Part shown: positions 6,231-8,841 of the stretch, piece after piece
Numbering within the stretch: position 1 is the stretch's first letter
Layout of the letters: each line of letters opens with the position of its first letter
From: an uncultured Sutterella sp.
GTDB taxonomy: Bacteria > Pseudomonadota > Gammaproteobacteria > Burkholderiales > Burkholderiaceae_F
Assembly: GCA_900754475.1 (NCBI GenBank)
Contig: CAAECY010000101.1
Span: forward strand, 1-8,841
DNA: 8,841 bases
Reading direction: 5' to 3'
Program-made: the position numbers and the translations under genes
Notes under the pieces: generated by a model
Told to the model about the DNA's origin: nothing
The model's input: the letters and a program-made list of their open reading frames with translations, nothing else
Databases searched by the model: none

Positions 6231-6259
6231 AACCCCAATCATCGTCGGGGTTGCTTTTT
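6231..6259 (+). terminator. Second terminator-like hairpin before the transposase-like gene
   Basis: AACCCC (6231-6236) pairs with GGGGTT (6247-6252) over a 10-base loop, followed by GCTTTTT. A further 7-bp inverted repeat TTTCACG/CGTGAAA (6205-6211 and 6225-6231) lies immediately upstream and overlaps it by one base. This would add insulation against readthrough into the downstream gene. Confidence 0.55.
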
Positions 6260-6279
6260 GCTCCAAAATACTATATAAC
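6251..6279 (+). promoter_or_regulatory. Predicted promoter of the transposase-like gene
   Basis: TTGCTT (6251-6256), a 17-bp spacer and TATAAC (6274-6279) form a plausible sigma-70 promoter. Its -10 sits inside the palindrome at 6261-6299. The expected start of transcription is around 6286, leaving a leader of about 20 bases. Confidence 0.45.
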
Positions 6280-6299
6280 TCACATATAGTAATTTGGAG
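6261..6299 (+). promoter_or_regulatory. 16-bp-arm palindrome that can sequester the ribosome binding site
   Basis: CTCCAAAATACTATAT (6261-6276) and ATATAGTAATTTGGAG (6284-6299) are inverted repeats matching at 15 of 16 positions around a 7-base loop. The GGAG of the second arm is the Shine-Dalgarno for the ATG at 6308, so CTCC at 6261-6264 acts as a built-in anti-Shine-Dalgarno. The palindrome also covers the predicted -10, so it could equally be an operator for autoregulation. Confidence 0.75.
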
Positions 6300-6307
6300 G
6301 ACTTCCC

Positions 6308-8260
6308 ATGCCCGAAAAAACCGACGCAAAGACCGAAGCAAAAACCGACGCCAAACCCAAGCTGCAGCGCCCCGACCGCGACGCCTGCCGGGGGCTCCCG
6401 CCGCACGCACAGTTTCAGGCGCGAAACGGGACCTGGTACGTCTACTTCCCCTACGACTACTCGGTCGACGGGAAGCGCCGCCAGGACCGCGACTACATCG
6501 GAAAGCTCGACGAAGAGAACAACTTCGTCCCGAACCTCTACTACCTCACCCACCGGCCGACCTTCGAAAACCGTCCCGTGGAGCGGTGGCGCAACCCCGT
6601 CATGAAGGAGCGGGCGCTCGCGAAACTGCGAAAGACGGGGAACGCGGATGCGATTCCCCCCGGAGCCGACCTCGATCCCCCGTTCGACCTCGAGCGGCAG
6701 TATTCCGTCGGGGCGACGGCGTTGGCCGTTGCGGTGCTGAAGGCGAACGGCCTCCTGCAGGACCTCTCCGAAACGCTCGAAGGCAACCTGCGCGACACCC
6801 TTTTCTGCACGAACCTCGCGATGCGCGCCGCGGTCGGGCAGGACGAATCGGAAGATCCGAAATACCTCGGGATCGGCTGCCCCGACACGGTGGGCTCTCT
6901 GGAGCTTTTCGAGCGCCTTGAGCGTATCGGGCGTCTCGAATGCGGCGAAAACCGCGCCGAAACCCGCGACGAAGGAACAGGGCTTGCCGCCAAGCTCGCC
7001 CGACTTCGAGTCCGCCGCCTCGATCGGAGCACGGCCGTCTGCGTTTTGGACGGCGCCCGACTCGGCGCCACGGATCCCGAACGCGAACGGGAGGCGGCGG
7101 AAGCGGCCGACCCCAAGAACGATCCCGACGGCGTCTTCACGCTCTACCCGAAAAAGCCCGTCGAAACGCGCCCGTCCCTTTCGCTCTTGATGAACGTCGA
7201 AACGGGCGACCCGATCTGCTTTCAGACGCACCCGGGGACCTTCGATTGCGCGGAATCGGTCGAGCATTTCCGAAACTTCCTCAGCGGAGTCGGCATCCCG
7301 AAAAAGCGCCCGACCTACGTGATCGAACGCGAGGCGCCGACGCAGCCCCTCATGTTCAAGCTCAACGCCGCAGGGCTTGAGTTCCTTTGCATCGACCGGA
7401 TTCCCGCGACCTTCTACCACCGGGAGCGCGCCGCTTTTTATACGGCGAAGACCTATCTGCGCAACCGCGGCTACTACGGCCTCAAGTGCACGAAAGAGAT
7501 TCGCCAGGGTCGACGCCGCATGGAAACGCAGGAATACGTCTTCCGAAATCCGGTGGCGGAAATGACGGCCATGGACGAAATCCTCGACGCGCTCGAACGG
7601 TTCGAAAAGACCTGGGACGGGAAGCGCCCGACCGCCTACGCGGAGCGCGACCTCTATCACTTCTTTGTGAAACCCCAACCCGGCGTTCCGCTTGTGATCG
7701 ACGACAAGATCTTGAACTACGAAAGCGGTAAGCGCGCCATCTTCAGCCTCATCGGGAACGCGGAAATGACGCTCGACGAAGCGCTCGACGCCGCCCGCCG
7801 GCGCGACGACGCGGCCAAGGCCGCGGAGGCGCTCGACGAAACCCTGCGCCGTGTGACCTTCCCGCAGGATCCGAACACACCGAACGCGTCGACCTTCCCG
7901 ATCGACCGCGAGACGCTTGAAAGCCGCACGATGACCGGGTTCGTTGCGCTCGGGATCCTCTTCGGTCTTCGCGGGCGGCTCGCCAGCCACGTCGAAAAGG
8001 CGCGCGCGAAGGGTGAAACCACGTCGCTCGCCGCGCGCGGCTACGGGTCCGAAGCCGACCTCAAGAGCGTGCGCAACCTCCTTCGGGACCTCGGGCGCAT
8101 TCGCCTCACGTATTCGAAGACGGGCAAGGCGCGCTTGGTCGGCGTGACGCAGGCCGACAAGGCGCTCGTCAAGGACCTCGGCTTCCCCGGGCTTTTCGAC
8201 TCGGCCGATGCCGTGGCGAAACTCCTCTCGGCCAAGGGGCTCGCCGAATCGCTCCAATAA
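6308..8260 (+). CDS. IS1634/IS4-like transposase-related protein, catalytic site possibly degenerate
   Basis: This 650-residue protein resembles IS1634/IS4-type DDE transposases. In order it has a Lys/Asp-rich TDAK-repeat tail (4-18), an NGTWYVY ... KRR ... IGKLDEENNFVPN module (40-76), an SVGAT segment (133-137), and the core. In the core, VCVLDGA gives a first acid Asp248, and TRPSLSLLMNVETGDPI followed by HPGTFD (287-313) matches the usual conserved stretch before the second acid. Where the family has Asp-Arg-Gly, this protein reads VIEREA (338-343), with Glu340. The region near GKRAIFSLIGN (474-484) and AAEALDETLRRVTF (505-518) occupies the place of the third acid, with Glu507 or Glu511 possible. 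The start has GGAGG (6296-6300) seven bases upstream. No flanking inverted repeats or target duplication were found. It may be an inactive or domesticated transposase, or a divergent active one. Confidence 0.75.
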   Translation: MPEKTDAKTEAKTDAKPKLQRPDRDACRGLPPHAQFQARNGTWYVYFPYDYSVDGKRRQDRDYIGKLDEENNFVPNLYYLTHRPTFENRPVERWRNPVMKERALAKLRKTGNADAIPPGADLDPPFDLERQYSVGATALAVAVLKANGLLQDLSETLEGNLRDTLFCTNLAMRAAVGQDESEDPKYLGIGCPDTVGSLELFERLERIGRLECGENRAETRDEGTGLAAKLARLRVRRLDRSTAVCVLDGARLGATDPEREREAAEAADPKNDPDGVFTLYPKKPVETRPSLSLLMNVETGDPICFQTHPGTFDCAESVEHFRNFLSGVGIPKKRPTYVIEREAPTQPLMFKLNAAGLEFLCIDRIPATFYHRERAAFYTAKTYLRNRGYYGLKCTKEIRQGRRRMETQEYVFRNPVAEMTAMDEILDALERFEKTWDGKRPTAYAERDLYHFFVKPQPGVPLVIDDKILNYESGKRAIFSLIGNAEMTLDEALDAARRRDDAAKAAEALDETLRRVTFPQDPNTPNASTFPIDRETLESRTMTGFVALGILFGLRGRLASHVEKARAKGETTSLAARGYGSEADLKSVRNLLRDLGRIRLTYSKTGKARLVGVTQADKALVKDLGFPGLFDSADAVAKLLSAKGLAESLQ

Positions 8261-8321
8261 CGCGCTGAAGTCGCGAAGAGGCCTACCGGGATCTCTTTGC
8301 GGACCCACCAAGAAACGAAAT

Positions 8322-8374
8322 GGCCCCGCAAGTTGAACGCTTCGAACGCATCGAGCGCTTCAAACTGCGGGGCC
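8322..8374 (-). terminator. Long imperfect hairpin between converging genes
   Basis: GGCCCCGCA (8322-8330) pairs perfectly with TGCGGGGCC (8366-8374). Further in, TTGAA (8333-8337) pairs with TTCAA (8359-8363). Read on the minus strand, the stem is followed by a T-rich stretch (ATTTCGTTTC), so it could end transcription of the ISAzo13-type gene whose stop is at 8422. On the plus strand the following TTGCCTTCCC is a poor U-tract. The 161-base gap 8261-8421 holds nothing else I can support. Confidence 0.45.
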
Positions 8375-8421
8375 TTGCCTTCCCCCGGGCGGGGATCTTG
8401 CAACGTCCGAAGCCTTCGGAT

Positions 8422-8841
8422 TTACAGCGGATCTAAGCCACGGATGATGTAATTCCATTCGCCGTACGGCGCGATCGGCTCCGACTCCGTCGCCGCACAG
8501 ACCTTCCCCGAGGCGGTCGCGGCGTGCTCGCCGGCGCTCGGAGCGGCCGTGCACTCCGCCTTGAGTTCGCGGCGGGCCGTCGGAGAGCCGACGAGTTGTA
8601 CGAGCGCCTTGATGTCGCAAGGCGACGGTTCGCGCACCATTGTGGGACGGAAGCAGAAGAGTCGAAGTTCGACGTTCTTCCATTTCCACGTGCCCGGCGG
8701 CAGGTGCGAAACATGGAGCTCGAGACCGGTTTGTTCGGCAAGGCGCGCGAGGGCTTCCCGGCATCCGTCGCCGTCACAGACCGCGAAAAGCCTGCGACGC
8801 CCCGCAAACACCCGACTCCCGACGCAGTCCCACCATTTCCG
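8422..8841 (-). CDS. ISAzo13-family transposase, C-terminal part (runs off the window)
   Basis: The last 139 codons of an ISAzo13-type (Rhodopirellula-type) DDE transposase are present, with the frame open to the window end. The first residues (RKWWDCVGSR) and RRLFAVCDGDG match the family's WW ... RLLI.ADGGGS region, with the Asp being the second catalytic acid. HLPPGTWKWKNVELRLF (bases 8704-8654) matches the conserved HFPPGTSKWNKIEHRLF motif carrying the catalytic Glu. The C-terminus GEWNYIIRG matches the family's GEWNYTI ending. Compared with the usual form, about eight residues between the DGGGS-like motif and the 'LAEQTGLE' helix are missing, and the PPGTSKWNKIE motif has several substitutions. 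It is therefore a divergent member. A GTG at 8811 is internal, not the start. The element's outer end is not identified. Confidence 0.85.
   Translation of the reverse strand, partial: RKWWDCVGSRVFAGRRRLFAVCDGDGCREALARLAEQTGLELHVSHLPPGTWKWKNVELRLFCFRPTMVREPSPCDIKALVQLVGSPTARRELKAECTAAPSAGEHAATASGKVCAATESEPIAPYGEWNYIIRGLDPL

Noticed and set aside
6205..6231. TTTCACG/CGTGAAA inverted repeat considered as an IS end or separate operator
   Set aside because: No partner copy was found beyond the transposase-like gene. It lies between two terminator hairpins and is listed only as context for 6231-6259.
6239..8311. A 690-codon open frame on the minus strand opposite the transposase-like gene
   Set aside because: Low-complexity Arg/Val/Glu/Gly composition, no family motifs and no RBS. 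The plus-strand gene has clear domain motifs and an RBS.
8809..8811. GTG as the start of the 8422 minus-strand gene
   Set aside because: The frame continues to the window end, and the upstream residues (WWDCVGSR) match the ISAzo13 family. The codon is internal.
1..8841. CRISPR array, tRNA or rRNA genes, phage integrase attachment site
   Set aside because: No regularly spaced direct repeats, cloverleaf with conserved T-loop, or rRNA-like stretch was seen on either strand.

Overview
The window is GC-rich (roughly 60-68 % in the core genes). It looks like chromosomal DNA of a betaproteobacterium of the Sutterella/Parasutterella kind. I infer this from a split flavin/tetraheme-cytochrome reductase pair, a C69 dipeptidase, and several transposases with an N-terminal 'NG-x-Y-x-V ... 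IGKL' module. The taxonomic call is an inference, not a search result.

Layout. (1) 1-1962: a periplasmic-type anaerobic reductase operon. It has a fumarate-reductase-like FAD subunit whose 5' end is off the window, a small tetraheme cytochrome c, and a UUCG-tetraloop intrinsic terminator. (2) 1963-3502: a complete, apparently intact 1540-bp ISAs1-family insertion sequence on the minus strand. It has 14-bp perfect terminal inverted repeats and a perfect 10-bp target duplication. It landed exactly at the hairpin/U-tract junction of the reductase terminator. (3) 3503-5187: a C69 dipeptidase gene with a highly structured leader, followed by three back-to-back hairpins, the last an intrinsic terminator. 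(4) 5361-6181: a two-gene unit of a Panacea (SocA-like, DUF4065) protein whose stop overlaps the start of a small membrane protein. Its AT content rises towards the 3' end and it closes with a strong terminator. It resembles a PanA/PanT toxin-antitoxin pair. (5) 6231-8260: a 650-aa protein related to IS1634/IS4-type DDE transposases, with a degenerate-looking second catalytic position and no IS ends that I could find. A 16-bp-arm palindrome precedes it and can base-pair with its ribosome binding site. (6) 8322-8841: the C-terminal part of a divergent ISAzo13-family transposase on the minus strand, cut by the window end.

How the parts fit together. The first two genes would form an electron-transfer chain: a quinol-linked donor, then the tetraheme cytochrome, then the FAD subunit, then an organic acceptor. 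The dipeptidase is a stand-alone cytosolic peptide-utilisation gene. The right half is accessory DNA: a candidate toxin-antitoxin or defence pair next to transposase genes. The points most worth checking are the Panacea/membrane-protein pair, the RBS-sequestering palindrome before the transposase-like gene, the N-terminal module shared by two otherwise unrelated transposase families, and the IS insertion that strips the U-tract from a terminator.
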